Source: Streptomyces sp. NBC_00341 (GTDB lineage Bacteria > Actinomycetota > Actinomycetes > Streptomycetales > Streptomycetaceae). From it: a stretch of 64,000 nt of DNA. The stretch covers positions 7,688,001-7,752,000 of the forward strand of contig NZ_CP108002.1 in the NCBI RefSeq assembly GCF_041435055.1, read 5' to 3'. The notes under the pieces are model-generated. The model did not search any database. It had not been told where the DNA came from and saw nothing but the letters and a program-made list of their open reading frames with translations. The position numbers and the translations under genes were made by a program. Numbering within the stretch: position 1 is the first letter of the stretch; every line of letters begins with the position of its first letter. Shown here piece after piece: positions 1 to 8,778 of this stretch.

Positions 1-141
1 GTACGCCGGAGGAACCGGGGTGTGCGGGACATCTGGGGCGTGCGGGACATGAGGACGGACTCCAGAAGTGATCGGCCGACGGCAGTGGCGCCGCCCTGAT
101 GCAGGACGACGCCACTGTCGGCTCTATCGGCTGAGGGGTGG

Positions 142-540
142 TCAGCCGTTGCGACGGCCGGTGGAGCGGCGGCGCAGGACGACCGTTCCGGCGCCCGCGA
201 CCAGGAGGGCCGCGACGGCGGAGCCCGTGACGGCAGCGGTGTTGTCACCGGACGTGCCGGCCGGGCGCTCGCCCGCCGCGACTCCGCCGCGCGGGGCCTG
301 GTTCGCGGGTCGGACCGCGGGCGTGGGGCTGTCGCCCGCGGCGACTCCGCCGCGCGGGGCCCTGGACGGTGCCGCGGTGGCGGGGGCGGCCGAGGGCGCT
401 TCGGAGGGGGTGGCCGCCTTGGTCGGCGCGGGCGAGGCGGAGGGGGAGGAGTCGGCGAAGGCCGAGGCGGCGGGGACGCTTACCGCACCGACCACCACAG
501 CGGCCAGGACAGCGGTACGCAAGGACGAGCGCAGGGACAT
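142..540 (-). CDS. small secreted, C-terminally membrane-anchored protein
   Basis: A 132-residue protein with a signal peptide (basic start, hydrophobic core, Ala-X-Ala-like cleavage region near residues 24-30), a low-complexity Ser/Pro/Ala/Thr stretch, and a C-terminal hydrophobic segment followed by RRRSTGRRNG. The layout is that of a surface protein held by one membrane helix. No LPxTG sortase motif is visible. The nine-residue unit APRGGVAAG occurs twice, around residues 61 and 82, so the stalk contains a duplication. It lies 122 bp downstream of the histidine kinase gene on the same strand and may be co-transcribed or a target. The function is unknown; it is a family-poor surface stalk protein. 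Confidence 0.7.
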   Translation of the reverse strand: MSLRSSLRTAVLAAVVVGAVSVPAASAFADSSPSASPAPTKAATPSEAPSAAPATAAPSRAPRGGVAAGDSPTPAVRPANQAPRGGVAAGERPAGTSGDNTAAVTGSAVAALLVAGAGTVVLRRRSTGRRNG

Positions 541-662
541 GTATGGCTCCGTTCAGGACGGCCCCGACGGCGCCGCGATGCGGAATCGCACCGCGGCGCG
601 AGGCGTGCCGACAGGCTGTCCCGAAGTTATGAAGAAGCTGTCAGGACGCTGTGTTCATCGCA

Positions 663-2873
663 TCAGGGCTGCTCGGACCCGGCCTCGGACCCGCGCTCGG
701 ACCCGCGCTCGGACCCGCGCTCGGACCCGCGCTCGGACCCGCGCTCGGACCCGTCCAGGTCGTGGGCCGGGACGCGGTGGGCCGGTACACCGCCGGGTGG
801 GAGACCGTCGGCCGTGAAGTCGCCCGCTGAGCCGGGCTCCTGTTCCTGTTCCTGCTCCCGCTCCGGCGGGCCGTCCCCGTACGCGCCCTCGCGGTCGGCC
901 GGGAGGCGGAGCGTGAACACAGAGCCCCGCCCCGGCACGCTCACCGCCGTGACCGTGCCGTCGTGCGCCTCCGTGAGCTTGCGTACGATCGCCAGCCCCA
1001 GTCCACTGCCTCCCGTGCGCCGGCTGCGGGACTTCTCGCCGCGCCAGAAGCGGTCGAAGACATGGGCGAGGTCCTCCGGTGGTATGCCGCTGCCCGTGTC
1101 CGTGACGTCCACCAGAACCGCGTCGCCGGACTCGGAGCCGTACGGGCGCAGGGTGACGCTTCCGCCGGACGGGGTGTGGCGTACCGCGTTCGAGACCAGG
1201 TTGCCGATGGCCTGGCGCAGCCGGACCGGATCGGCCGTCAGCCTCGGGACCGGGCGGTCCGGGGCCACGGGCAGCACGGTCAGCGCCACCCCGGACGTCT
1301 CGGCGCGGGCCTGGTGCGCGGCGGCGACCTGGCCCAGCAGCTCCTCGATCCGCACCGGTTCGGCGTGCAGCCTGAGTGCGCCCGCGTCGGCCTGGGCCAG
1401 ATCCTGGAGGTCGTCGATGATGTGCTGCAACTGCACCGCCTCCTCGTGCAGCGAGGCGATGAACGCCGGGTCCGGCTCCGCCACCCCGTCCTGCGCCGCC
1501 TCCAGCCAGCCGCGGATGTTGCTGAGCGGGGTGCGCAGTTCATGGGCGACATCGCTGACCATGGCCTTGCGCTGGGCCTCCAGCCGCGCGCGGTGGGCGG
1601 ACATGTCGTTGAACGTGGCGGCGAGCCGCCCGATCTCGGTGTCCGCGGCGACCAGCACCGGCACGCTGTCCTCGCCGTCCCGCATCCGCTGGGCGGCGCC
1701 CGTCAGCGCGCGCAGGGGGCGTACGAGCCGGGCGCCCACGAGGACCGACGCGCCGACGGTGAGAGCGAGGACGAGCGCCGCCGCCCCCGCGATCTTCGCG
1801 GTGTTGGCCGGTGAGAGATCGAAACCGGGCACCGTCGTGCCGCCGGTGTCACCGATGAACAGCAGGGCGGGCGAGGCGACGTACGAACCGAGCTGTTCGC
1901 GGCGGGCCGTGCCGACACAGGAGGCGATCGCCCGGTCGCCCTCACCGTTCCCGGCCGACTGCGAGGGACGGGTGCCCGGAGCGGCGCTGGGTGCGTCGGT
2001 GGGCGGGTAGGTCGGCGCGGGGGTGGGCGACGCACTCGGCAGCTTGGTGGGAACCGCCACGGCCGGCCTGGGTTCCATGGGCTGGCCCCAGGACAGATCC
2101 AGCTTCAGCTGGACGCCGGCCCGGCCCTGGCGCTTCAGGCAGGCGTCGGCCAGCTGGTTGAGGGCCTTGAGCGCCTTCCTCTCGGTCGCGGTCGGGCTGT
2201 CCAGTTCATCGGTGGCGCAGCGCGTGCCCTGGACGCGGTCGGGGTCGTTGCCCACCACCTGGATCCGGGGGCGCCCGCTCGCGCTGCGCACCACGTCGGA
2301 GGCGATCCCGGTCGCGCTGAGACAGGACACCTTCCGGTCCGCGGTCTTCTGCAGCGCCGCCCGCTCGGAGGCGGGCAGCCGGAACGGCCCGACCGCTCGC
2401 GGATCGACCCGGTCGGCCGGAGCTCCTGACGCGCCCGCGGTCTCGGCCGCCAGCGCCGTGTCCACCGACAGCGGATCGACGATCGCCGAGGCCTGCGCCG
2501 GCAGCGCCGCCGCCGACTCCGGATCGGCCGAGTCGGCGAGCAGGGCGCGCCGTTCCGTCGTCAGCGCGATCCGCCGGCCGGACTGCTCGGCCAGATCACG
2601 CACGGTCTTCCCGACGCCGTCCCAGGTGGGATGAGCCGCCGCGTATCCGAGCAGACTGTGGTAGATCCGGGCGTCGGCGGTCAGGTTCTGACCCTGCTCC
2701 TGCCGGATCGCGCCGGACGTCGTCTGCACGGCGAGCCAGGCGGTGGCAGCCACCGAACAGGCCGCCACGAGCGCCGAGACGGCCAGCAGCCGGGCGAAAA
2801 GGCTCTTGCGCAGGGGCAGCCGCGCCCGTTGCCCGGCGTCCGCCGCCTGCTGTTCTCCGCTACGACGACGCAC
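663..2873 (-). CDS. sensor histidine kinase with HAMP domain
   Basis: A membrane sensor kinase of 736 residues that would autophosphorylate and pass phosphate to the regulator encoded just upstream. Visible parts: first membrane helix about residues 28-50, a long extracytoplasmic sensor region about 51-358 ending in a Pro/Ser-rich linker, second helix about 361-383, HAMP about 384-430, HisKA with phospho-acceptor His444 in HELRTP, and HATPase_c with N-box SNAVRHTP (561-568), G1 DTGSGIP and G2 GGSGLGL. The GTG start overlaps the end of the regulator gene by 14 bp, so translation is probably coupled. The C-terminus after about residue 660 is not part of the kinase fold and ends in a Gly-Ser-Glu-Arg tetrapeptide array. 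The signal sensed is unknown. Confidence 0.93.
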   Translation of the reverse strand: MRRRSGEQQAADAGQRARLPLRKSLFARLLAVSALVAACSVAATAWLAVQTTSGAIRQEQGQNLTADARIYHSLLGYAAAHPTWDGVGKTVRDLAEQSGRRIALTTERRALLADSADPESAAALPAQASAIVDPLSVDTALAAETAGASGAPADRVDPRAVGPFRLPASERAALQKTADRKVSCLSATGIASDVVRSASGRPRIQVVGNDPDRVQGTRCATDELDSPTATERKALKALNQLADACLKRQGRAGVQLKLDLSWGQPMEPRPAVAVPTKLPSASPTPAPTYPPTDAPSAAPGTRPSQSAGNGEGDRAIASCVGTARREQLGSYVASPALLFIGDTGGTTVPGFDLSPANTAKIAGAAALVLALTVGASVLVGARLVRPLRALTGAAQRMRDGEDSVPVLVAADTEIGRLAATFNDMSAHRARLEAQRKAMVSDVAHELRTPLSNIRGWLEAAQDGVAEPDPAFIASLHEEAVQLQHIIDDLQDLAQADAGALRLHAEPVRIEELLGQVAAAHQARAETSGVALTVLPVAPDRPVPRLTADPVRLRQAIGNLVSNAVRHTPSGGSVTLRPYGSESGDAVLVDVTDTGSGIPPEDLAHVFDRFWRGEKSRSRRTGGSGLGLAIVRKLTEAHDGTVTAVSVPGRGSVFTLRLPADREGAYGDGPPEREQEQEQEPGSAGDFTADGLPPGGVPAHRVPAHDLDGSERGSERGSERGSERGSERGSEAGSEQP
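671..754. repeat. 12-bp tandem repeat inside the kinase gene
   Basis: Seven consecutive 12-bp units with consensus gctcggacccgc; the first, second and last differ by one base. Read on the minus strand they encode the (Gly-Ser-Glu-Arg)n tail of the histidine kinase. Because the unit is a multiple of three, copy-number change would lengthen or shorten the tail without a frameshift. Confidence 0.95.
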
Positions 2874-3585
2874 GTGCCGCCGCCTTCGCCGGGTCCGTCA
2901 GCTTGTACCCGACACCGAAGACGGTGAGCAGCCGGGTCGGCCGGCGCGGGGCGGGTTCTATCTTCTTGCGCAGGTTCATGATGTGCACGTCGACCGTTCG
3001 GTCGCTGATGTACCGGTCGAATCCGTGCAGCTCCGCGAGCAGTTGCTGCCGGGAGAAGACCCGGTCGGGCTCGGCCGCGAGCGCGGCGAGGATCCTGAAC
3101 TCACCGGGGGTGCATTCGACGGGCTCACCGCCGACCGAGACCAGATGCCGGGTCGGATCGACGACGAGCGAACCGACCGTCAGAGCCGAGTCGTCGGCCG
3201 GCTCCGCGCCCGTGGCGCGGCGGCTGCGCCGCAACAGCGTACGGACCCGGGCCATCAGCTCGCGCGGGCTGTACGGCTTGGTCACGTAGTCGTCGGCGCC
3301 CAGATCGAGCCCGAGCAGCAGATCGTCCTCTGTCGTGCGGGCCGTCAGCATCAGCACCGGCAACTCCCGGCACTCGGCGCGCAGCACGCGCACCACATCC
3401 AGACCGTCGGCACGAGGCATCATCACATCGAGGACCAGCAGGTCCGGTTCCCGGTGCCGGACCAGATCGAGGGCCGCGAGGCCGTCGCCGACGAGCGTGA
3501 CGGAGTGGCCCTCCCGTTCCAGGTATCGGCGAAGGAGTTCGGCCTGCTTCTCGTCGTCTTCAGCGACGATCACGTTTGCACACAC
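2860..3585 (-). CDS. OmpR/PhoB-family response regulator
   Basis: A 241-residue DNA-binding response regulator, partner of the kinase that follows it. The receiver domain (about 1-115) has the acidic pocket at AEDD, phospho-acceptor Asp53 in VLDVMMP, and Lys103 in TKPYSP. The winged helix of the OmpR class covers about 140-232. The GTG start at 3585 puts the protein at the normal receiver-domain N-terminus (VCANVIVAEDD); the reading frame runs on upstream, but that extension has no family support and would run into the divergent promoter region. It forms a two-gene operon with the kinase. Confidence 0.93.
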   Translation of the reverse strand: MCANVIVAEDDEKQAELLRRYLEREGHSVTLVGDGLAALDLVRHREPDLLVLDVMMPRADGLDVVRVLRAECRELPVLMLTARTTEDDLLLGLDLGADDYVTKPYSPRELMARVRTLLRRSRRATGAEPADDSALTVGSLVVDPTRHLVSVGGEPVECTPGEFRILAALAAEPDRVFSRQQLLAELHGFDRYISDRTVDVHIMNLRKKIEPAPRRPTRLLTVFGVGYKLTDPAKAAARASS

Positions 3586-3787
3586 GTGCTCGATCGTAGA
3601 GGGGTTCGAACAGTGGACGTCGGCCTCTTGCCCGAGGCGCCCTCGTACTGGTCTTGTGTACCCGCAGGTAACTGGCATGCGCGACGGTTGTACGGGTGCG
3701 ACAGCCGTGCGGTGGGACAGTCGTGCGGGTCGGGCGCCGGACGAGGCGTACGCGACGGGCACGGCGTTCACGAGGGTAGGGAGCAGG

Positions 3788-4609
3788 GTGGAGCGGGTGG
3801 CAGGGCACGAGGTACGGGACAGGCTGCCCGAAGGACTGGCCGACGCGATACGGGAGACGGCCGCGGAGATCGCGGCGCTGCTGCGCGCCGCCCCCGACAC
3901 CGGGCTGCCGGTTCCCAGGTCCGAGTGGACCGTGGGGGAGGCGGCGGCGCATCTGGCGCAGGCCAACCAGCTGATGGCCGACGTGGCCGCCGGACGCCCG
4001 CGCGACTACGGGGACGGCACCCCGCAGAGTCTGGCCGAGGCCAACGAACGGGCTCTCGCGGCATTCGGTGAACGGGCGGGGGAGCCGCTGGCCGCGATGA
4101 TCGTGTCGCAGGCCGCCGCGTTCATCACCGCGGTGGCCGAGCACCCCTCGGACGAGACGCTGATGACGCCGATGGGCCCGATGAACCGCGCGGTCCTCGG
4201 CTCGTACCTCCTGACGCACATGCTGGGCCACGGCTACGACCTGGCGCGGGCACTGGGGCGCCCGCACATGGGCAACCGGGTCCGAGCCGGGCTGACCGTG
4301 CCCTTCTTCGTCGAGGTCATGCCCCGGGTGACCGACGACCGGGCCACGGCAGGTCTCACCGCCCGCTACACGGTCCGGCTGTGGGGCGGCGGCCGCTTCG
4401 GGGTGACGTTCACCGACGGCACGGTGGCGGTGGGCCACCGGCCGCCGGACCGCCCGGACTGCACGATCTCCATCGAGCCGGTCACGTTCCTGCTGATGGC
4501 ACTCGGCCGCATCGCCCCGGCGGGCGCCATGGCCAGGGGGCGGGTCCTGGCCTGGGGGCGCAAGCCCTGGACAGGCCCCCGCTTCCCGGCGTACTTCACG
4601 GCGCCGTGA
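3788..4609 (+). CDS. maleylpyruvate isomerase-type mycothiol-dependent enzyme with SCP2-like domain
   Basis: A 273-residue protein, soluble and with no signal peptide. The N-terminal half (about 1-165) resembles the DinB-like four-helix MDMPI domain found in mycothiol-dependent isomerases and transferases, with a typical His-containing segment HLAQANQLM and LLTHMLGHGYDLARALG. The C-terminal 80-90 residues resemble an SCP2 sterol-carrier-like domain. This domain order is common in actinobacterial proteins annotated as maleylpyruvate isomerase family; the true substrate is not shown. A GTG start at 3788 removes a long overlap with the divergent regulator. It converges on the AAA ATPase gene with only 18 bp between stops. 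Confidence 0.8.
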   Translation: MERVAGHEVRDRLPEGLADAIRETAAEIAALLRAAPDTGLPVPRSEWTVGEAAAHLAQANQLMADVAAGRPRDYGDGTPQSLAEANERALAAFGERAGEPLAAMIVSQAAAFITAVAEHPSDETLMTPMGPMNRAVLGSYLLTHMLGHGYDLARALGRPHMGNRVRAGLTVPFFVEVMPRVTDDRATAGLTARYTVRLWGGGRFGVTFTDGTVAVGHRPPDRPDCTISIEPVTFLLMALGRIAPAGAMARGRVLAWGRKPWTGPRFPAYFTAP

Positions 4610-4627
4610 TCCCGGGACGGCCGGCTC

Positions 4628-6415
4628 TCAGCCCTGACCGCTGTGCGACTCCATGAGCTCGTGGTGCGCGGCCAGCACGTCCTCCGCGAGCACCGTTACG
4701 ATCTCCTCGCGCGTCGGCGTGGTGTCGGAGTGCTTGGAGAACAACCGCAGATCCCGCTGGGCGGCGGTCTTCTGGCACAGCTCACGGGCGAACCTGGCAT
4801 TGCCCACGGTGTCGGCCATGCCCTCGTCCACGACAGTCGTACACAGCGAACCGAGGACCCCGACCGCCTCCTCGTCGGGCTCGTCGCCCTGGGCGGCCAG
4901 GACGGACCGGGCGATGAGGACGAGTTCCCGCGCGGAGTACGACGGGAAGTCCACGCGTGTGGTGAAGCGGGACACCAGGCCGGGGTTGGCCGCCAGCAGA
5001 CCGGCCATCTCGTCGCGGTATCCGGCGAGTACGACGACGAGCCGGTCCCGGTCGTCCTCGGCCCGTTTCAGGAGCACCTGCAAGGCCTCGTCCCCGAACG
5101 CGTCGCCGCCGCTGTACCCGCTGTTGGACAGGGCGTACGCCTCGTCGATGAACAGCACGCCGTTCAGCGCGGAGTCGATGACCCCGCTGGTCTTGATGGC
5201 CGTGGACCCGAGGTGCTGCCCCACGAGATCGACGCGCTGGGCCTCGATCACATGCCCGGACCGCAGCAGGCCGAGCCCGGCGAAGACCTTGCCGATGATG
5301 CGGGCCACCGTCGTCTTGCCGGTGCCGGGCGGCCCCGCGAAGACGAAGTGGCGCGGCTTGGCGCCCCCGGGGAGCCCCTGCTCCTCCCTCAGCGCGGCCA
5401 TGCGCAACTGAGCCATGAGGGTGCGGACTTGGCGCTTGACGGGTTCGAGCCCGATCATGCCGTCGAGCGCCTGCTGGGCCTCGGCCAGCAGCGCGGCCCG
5501 CTCCTCGGCCGACGGCCCGTCCCCGCTGCCGCCGCTCGCGTCACCACCGGGCCCGGCCTGCGGCGACGGTGAGCCGGCAGCGGCGGACACGGACGCCGCC
5601 GGCTCACCGGAGCGCCGCTCCGGAGCGGCATCCGAAACACCCTCGGAGGCGGCCGGGGCCGGCGTCGCGCGGGCCCGGGCGCGGACATCCACGTCGAAGA
5701 GGCCCGGCGAACACCGGAAGGCGTACTGGTACCGCTTCAGCGCGTCCTCCGTCCGCCCCAGCTCCTCCAGCGACCGCCCCATGAAGTAATGGGCCTCGGC
5801 ATCGAAGCGGCTCCCCTTCTCCAGCTTCCTGGGAAGAGGTTTGAGCACGTTCAGCGCCTCGTGGTGGACGCCCTGGGCGAAGAGCGACATACCGACGTAC
5901 AACTGCGCCTCGTCGAACAGGAACGCGTCACCGATCCCGGTGGCGAACCGCAGCACGAGGGCCCAGTCGTTCTTGAGGAACGCGTACCGGGTACAGACGA
6001 ACCGGGTCTCGTCGCAGTCCAGTTGCGCGGTGGACAGCCCCGCCCAGGCCTCGTCGAGCCGGCTGTTGTCCAGCAGTGAGGACATCGCCGCCAGCCACAG
6101 ATCCCGCGCGTTCTCCAGCCGGAAGGTGACGTAGTGGCCGATCTGGAACGTGGACCGCAGCGGCAGCCCGAACTTGGTGCGCAGCGCGCCGAAGGCCCCG
6201 GAGTTCCGGAGCATGGCGTCCAGCGCCTCCTGCTGGCCCTGGCCGGTCGCGTGGAGGCCGAGCCACGCGTCGGTGGCGGCGGGATCATGCGACGTGGCGA
6301 GCGCGAACTGCGCGGACGCGCCGGTGGTGTCCCCCTGACGCATCAGCAGCATCGCCTGGTTCCACGCCTGCTCGGACTTCCTGACCGACCCCCGGCTCGC
6401 GGCTGCACCCTGCAC
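4628..6415 (-). CDS. EccA-like AAA ATPase (TPR region plus CbxX/CfxQ-type AAA)
   Basis: A 595-residue cytosolic ATPase with the domain order of EccA proteins of type VII (ESX) secretion. A helical TPR-like region spans about 1-240, an Ala/Gly/Pro-rich linker about 250-300, and a CbxX/CfxQ-type AAA domain about 305-595 with Walker A GPPGTGKT (361-368) and Walker B LFIDEA (421-426). The GTG start at 6415 is preceded at 6 nt by a strong ggagggggag ribosome site; the frame continues upstream but lacks such a site. No other ESX gene lies in this window, so a secretion role is not supported by context. It is divergent from the STAND-type NTPase gene. Confidence 0.87.
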   Translation of the reverse strand: MQGAAASRGSVRKSEQAWNQAMLLMRQGDTTGASAQFALATSHDPAATDAWLGLHATGQGQQEALDAMLRNSGAFGALRTKFGLPLRSTFQIGHYVTFRLENARDLWLAAMSSLLDNSRLDEAWAGLSTAQLDCDETRFVCTRYAFLKNDWALVLRFATGIGDAFLFDEAQLYVGMSLFAQGVHHEALNVLKPLPRKLEKGSRFDAEAHYFMGRSLEELGRTEDALKRYQYAFRCSPGLFDVDVRARARATPAPAASEGVSDAAPERRSGEPAASVSAAAGSPSPQAGPGGDASGGSGDGPSAEERAALLAEAQQALDGMIGLEPVKRQVRTLMAQLRMAALREEQGLPGGAKPRHFVFAGPPGTGKTTVARIIGKVFAGLGLLRSGHVIEAQRVDLVGQHLGSTAIKTSGVIDSALNGVLFIDEAYALSNSGYSGGDAFGDEALQVLLKRAEDDRDRLVVVLAGYRDEMAGLLAANPGLVSRFTTRVDFPSYSARELVLIARSVLAAQGDEPDEEAVGVLGSLCTTVVDEGMADTVGNARFARELCQKTAAQRDLRLFSKHSDTTPTREEIVTVLAEDVLAAHHELMESHSGQG

Positions 6416-6618
6416 GTGTCTCCCCCTCCGACAGGCGTGCGACCCGCACGGCCCACCGTGATCACCTGGAACGGTCGTCAGGATAGCCAACCCCCGTCCG
6501 GGGAGCGCGGGGAGCGCACCGCGCGGCGCCCCACTCGGTAGATTGCATCTGCACGGTGGCAGCGGCGGTGCCGGGGAGGGCGCATCGCGCGGAACACCGG
6601 GAACGGGGAGTGCGCCAC

Positions 6619-8772
6619 ATGCTGGATCCCATTTCGCTGACAGCCGTCTCGGCGGTGCTCGGTGCGGTCGGCTCGGGAATGGCCAACGAGGCCGGAAGAT
6701 GGGCGTGGGAGTCGACCGGCGGATACGTCCGCCGCATCGTCGGCCGCGAGATCCCGGCGCCCGTCGCACCCGGCGAACTCGACGCGGTGGCGCTCATGGT
6801 GTCGGAGCGGCTCCGCCAGGACCCCCGGCTCGCCTCCTCCTGGACGGCGTTCGCGAACCGGGTGAGCGGCACCGGCCGAGGCGCGGCAGCGCACTTCGCG
6901 CCGCGTCCCGGGCAGCCCGGACTCCCCGCCTCGACACGGTTCTTCACCGACCGCAGGGAGGCGCTGAAGAGCCTCGACCGCGAGGCGTCGCGGCGCGCGG
7001 ACGGCACCCCGAGGCTGGCCCTGGTGCACGGCGCCGAAGGCATGGGCACCAGCACGCTGGCGGTGCACTGGGGGGTACGCCGGGCCGGCCTGTTCCCGGA
7101 CGGTCAGCTCTACGCGGATCTGGCGGCCGGCACCACCGCGGTGCGCGGTACGGGGACCGTGCTGCGCGGCCTGCTGCGGGAACTCGGCGTGCCCGCAGAG
7201 GAGATGCCGACCGCCGCCGACCAGCTGAGTGAGTTCTTCCGAGGCTGGGTGGCGGACCTGAGGCTGCTGATCGTCCTCGACCACGTGCACTCGGCCGCCC
7301 AGATCCGGCCGCTCCTCACCTCCGCGCCATCCGTGTTCACGATCGTGGTGGCCCGCAGCCCGTTCCCCGGCCTCGACGCGGTGCGCGTTCCCGTCGGCCC
7401 GCTGGCGGACAAGGACGCGGTACGGCTGCTGACCCAGCTCCTGGACAAACCGGCGATCGCCGCGGCCCGCGCCACCCTGCCCTCCGTCCTCGCCCGGTGC
7501 GGCGGATCGCCGTACGCCCTGCGCGCGGCGGCGCCACGGCTCACAGAGCCCGTCCCCGGTACGCAGGCCGGCGGCGACCCCGTACGGGCGGCGGCGCAGG
7601 ACACCTACGGCGCGCTGGACCCGGGGACGGCGCGGCTGTACCGCCTGCTGGCGGTACGCGAATGGCCCGCCCTGGACGCGGCGGTGGCCGCCCGCGTCGC
7701 CGGGGTGACGCCGCAGGACGCCGAGCGGGGGCTGGACGAACTGGCGGACGGGCTCCTGCTGGAGCGCAACACCACTGCCGACGGCCGGGCCCGCTACCAC
7801 TACCGCCCGGCGGTCCGCGGACATGCCGAGTCCGTCGCCGTACAGGAGGACGGCATCGCCGGCTGCTCGGCCGCGATGGCCCGCGCCCTGCGCTGGTACG
7901 TCGATCTGTCGACATCCGCGGCGCATCAGGCGCTGCCCGAGAGCTGGCGGGTCCCCGCGCCCTCCGGCAACCGCGAGACCCCGGCCTTCGAAAGCCGGGG
8001 CGAGGCGCTCGACGCACTGATCGCCGAGTCCGGCAACCTGATCCAGGCAGTCCACTGTGCGGAGGAATCCGGCGACCCGGCCTCGGCCGTACGACTGTGC
8101 CGTTCCCTGTGGCCGCTGCAGCTCAAGGCGGGCCGCCACGAGATGCTGCTGCCCGCCCTGCGCGCCGGAGCACGGCTCGCCGACGCCCACCTGCCGGGAA
8201 GCGCGGACGCGGGAGCCCTGCACGCCCAACTCGCGCACACGCTGACCGAGCTGAGCCTCTGGGACGAGGCGGAGGCGGAAGCGCTCGCGGCCGGGCGGGC
8301 CGAGGCGGCGGCGGGGCACAAGCGGGGCCATGCGTCGGCGACGGAGTTCCTCGGACTGCTGAGGCTTCGCCAGTGGCGGTTCCAGGAGGCGTACGAGTGC
8401 TTCGAGGAGGCGGACGCCGTGCTGGTCACGATCGGGGCGGGGGACGCAGGCACTGCCGACGTCCCCCGCGCACGTGCCCTGCTGGAACGCCACCGGGGCC
8501 GTGCCCTGCGCGGCCTCGGCAGGTTCGAGGAGTCCAGGGACCGGCTGGGGACGGCGCTGCGTCACTTCCGCGCGGACGGCGACACGTACAACACGGCCCG
8601 GTCGCTGACCGACCTGGCCGAGACCTGGCTGGACGAGTCGGACACCGCCGCCGCGCGCCCCCTGGTGGAGGCGGCGATCACGACGCTGAGCGGCCAGAGC
8701 GCCGAGTACCACGTGGCGCATCTGCGGTCCATGCGCGAGCGCTGCACGGCCGGGGAGCACGGCACCGGCTGA
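6619..8772 (+). CDS. STAND/NB-ARC-like NTPase with TPR tail
   Basis: A 717-residue protein with an uncharacterised helical N-terminal domain (about 1-85), a linker, an NB-ARC-like nucleotide-binding region (about 105-430) and TPR-like helical repeats (about 480-700). This order (effector or adaptor, STAND switch, superstructure-forming repeats) is typical of STAND regulators. The Walker B-like strand LLIVLDHVHS (216-225) is clear. The P-loop reads GAEGMGTST (138-146), so the usual lysine is replaced by Thr144, which suggests weak or absent ATP hydrolysis. The ATG at 6619 has a ggggag site upstream. It ends 6 bp from the convergent glycosyltransferase stop. The signal sensed and the output are unknown. 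Confidence 0.75.
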   Translation: MLDPISLTAVSAVLGAVGSGMANEAGRWAWESTGGYVRRIVGREIPAPVAPGELDAVALMVSERLRQDPRLASSWTAFANRVSGTGRGAAAHFAPRPGQPGLPASTRFFTDRREALKSLDREASRRADGTPRLALVHGAEGMGTSTLAVHWGVRRAGLFPDGQLYADLAAGTTAVRGTGTVLRGLLRELGVPAEEMPTAADQLSEFFRGWVADLRLLIVLDHVHSAAQIRPLLTSAPSVFTIVVARSPFPGLDAVRVPVGPLADKDAVRLLTQLLDKPAIAAARATLPSVLARCGGSPYALRAAAPRLTEPVPGTQAGGDPVRAAAQDTYGALDPGTARLYRLLAVREWPALDAAVAARVAGVTPQDAERGLDELADGLLLERNTTADGRARYHYRPAVRGHAESVAVQEDGIAGCSAAMARALRWYVDLSTSAAHQALPESWRVPAPSGNRETPAFESRGEALDALIAESGNLIQAVHCAEESGDPASAVRLCRSLWPLQLKAGRHEMLLPALRAGARLADAHLPGSADAGALHAQLAHTLTELSLWDEAEAEALAAGRAEAAAGHKRGHASATEFLGLLRLRQWRFQEAYECFEEADAVLVTIGAGDAGTADVPRARALLERHRGRALRGLGRFEESRDRLGTALRHFRADGDTYNTARSLTDLAETWLDESDTAAARPLVEAAITTLSGQSAEYHVAHLRSMRERCTAGEHGTG

Positions 8773-8778
8773 AGCGGG

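Noticed and set aside
1..141. Repeated tgcgggacat at the left edge
   Set aside because: Only two copies, 17 bp apart, without context; not enough for a feature.
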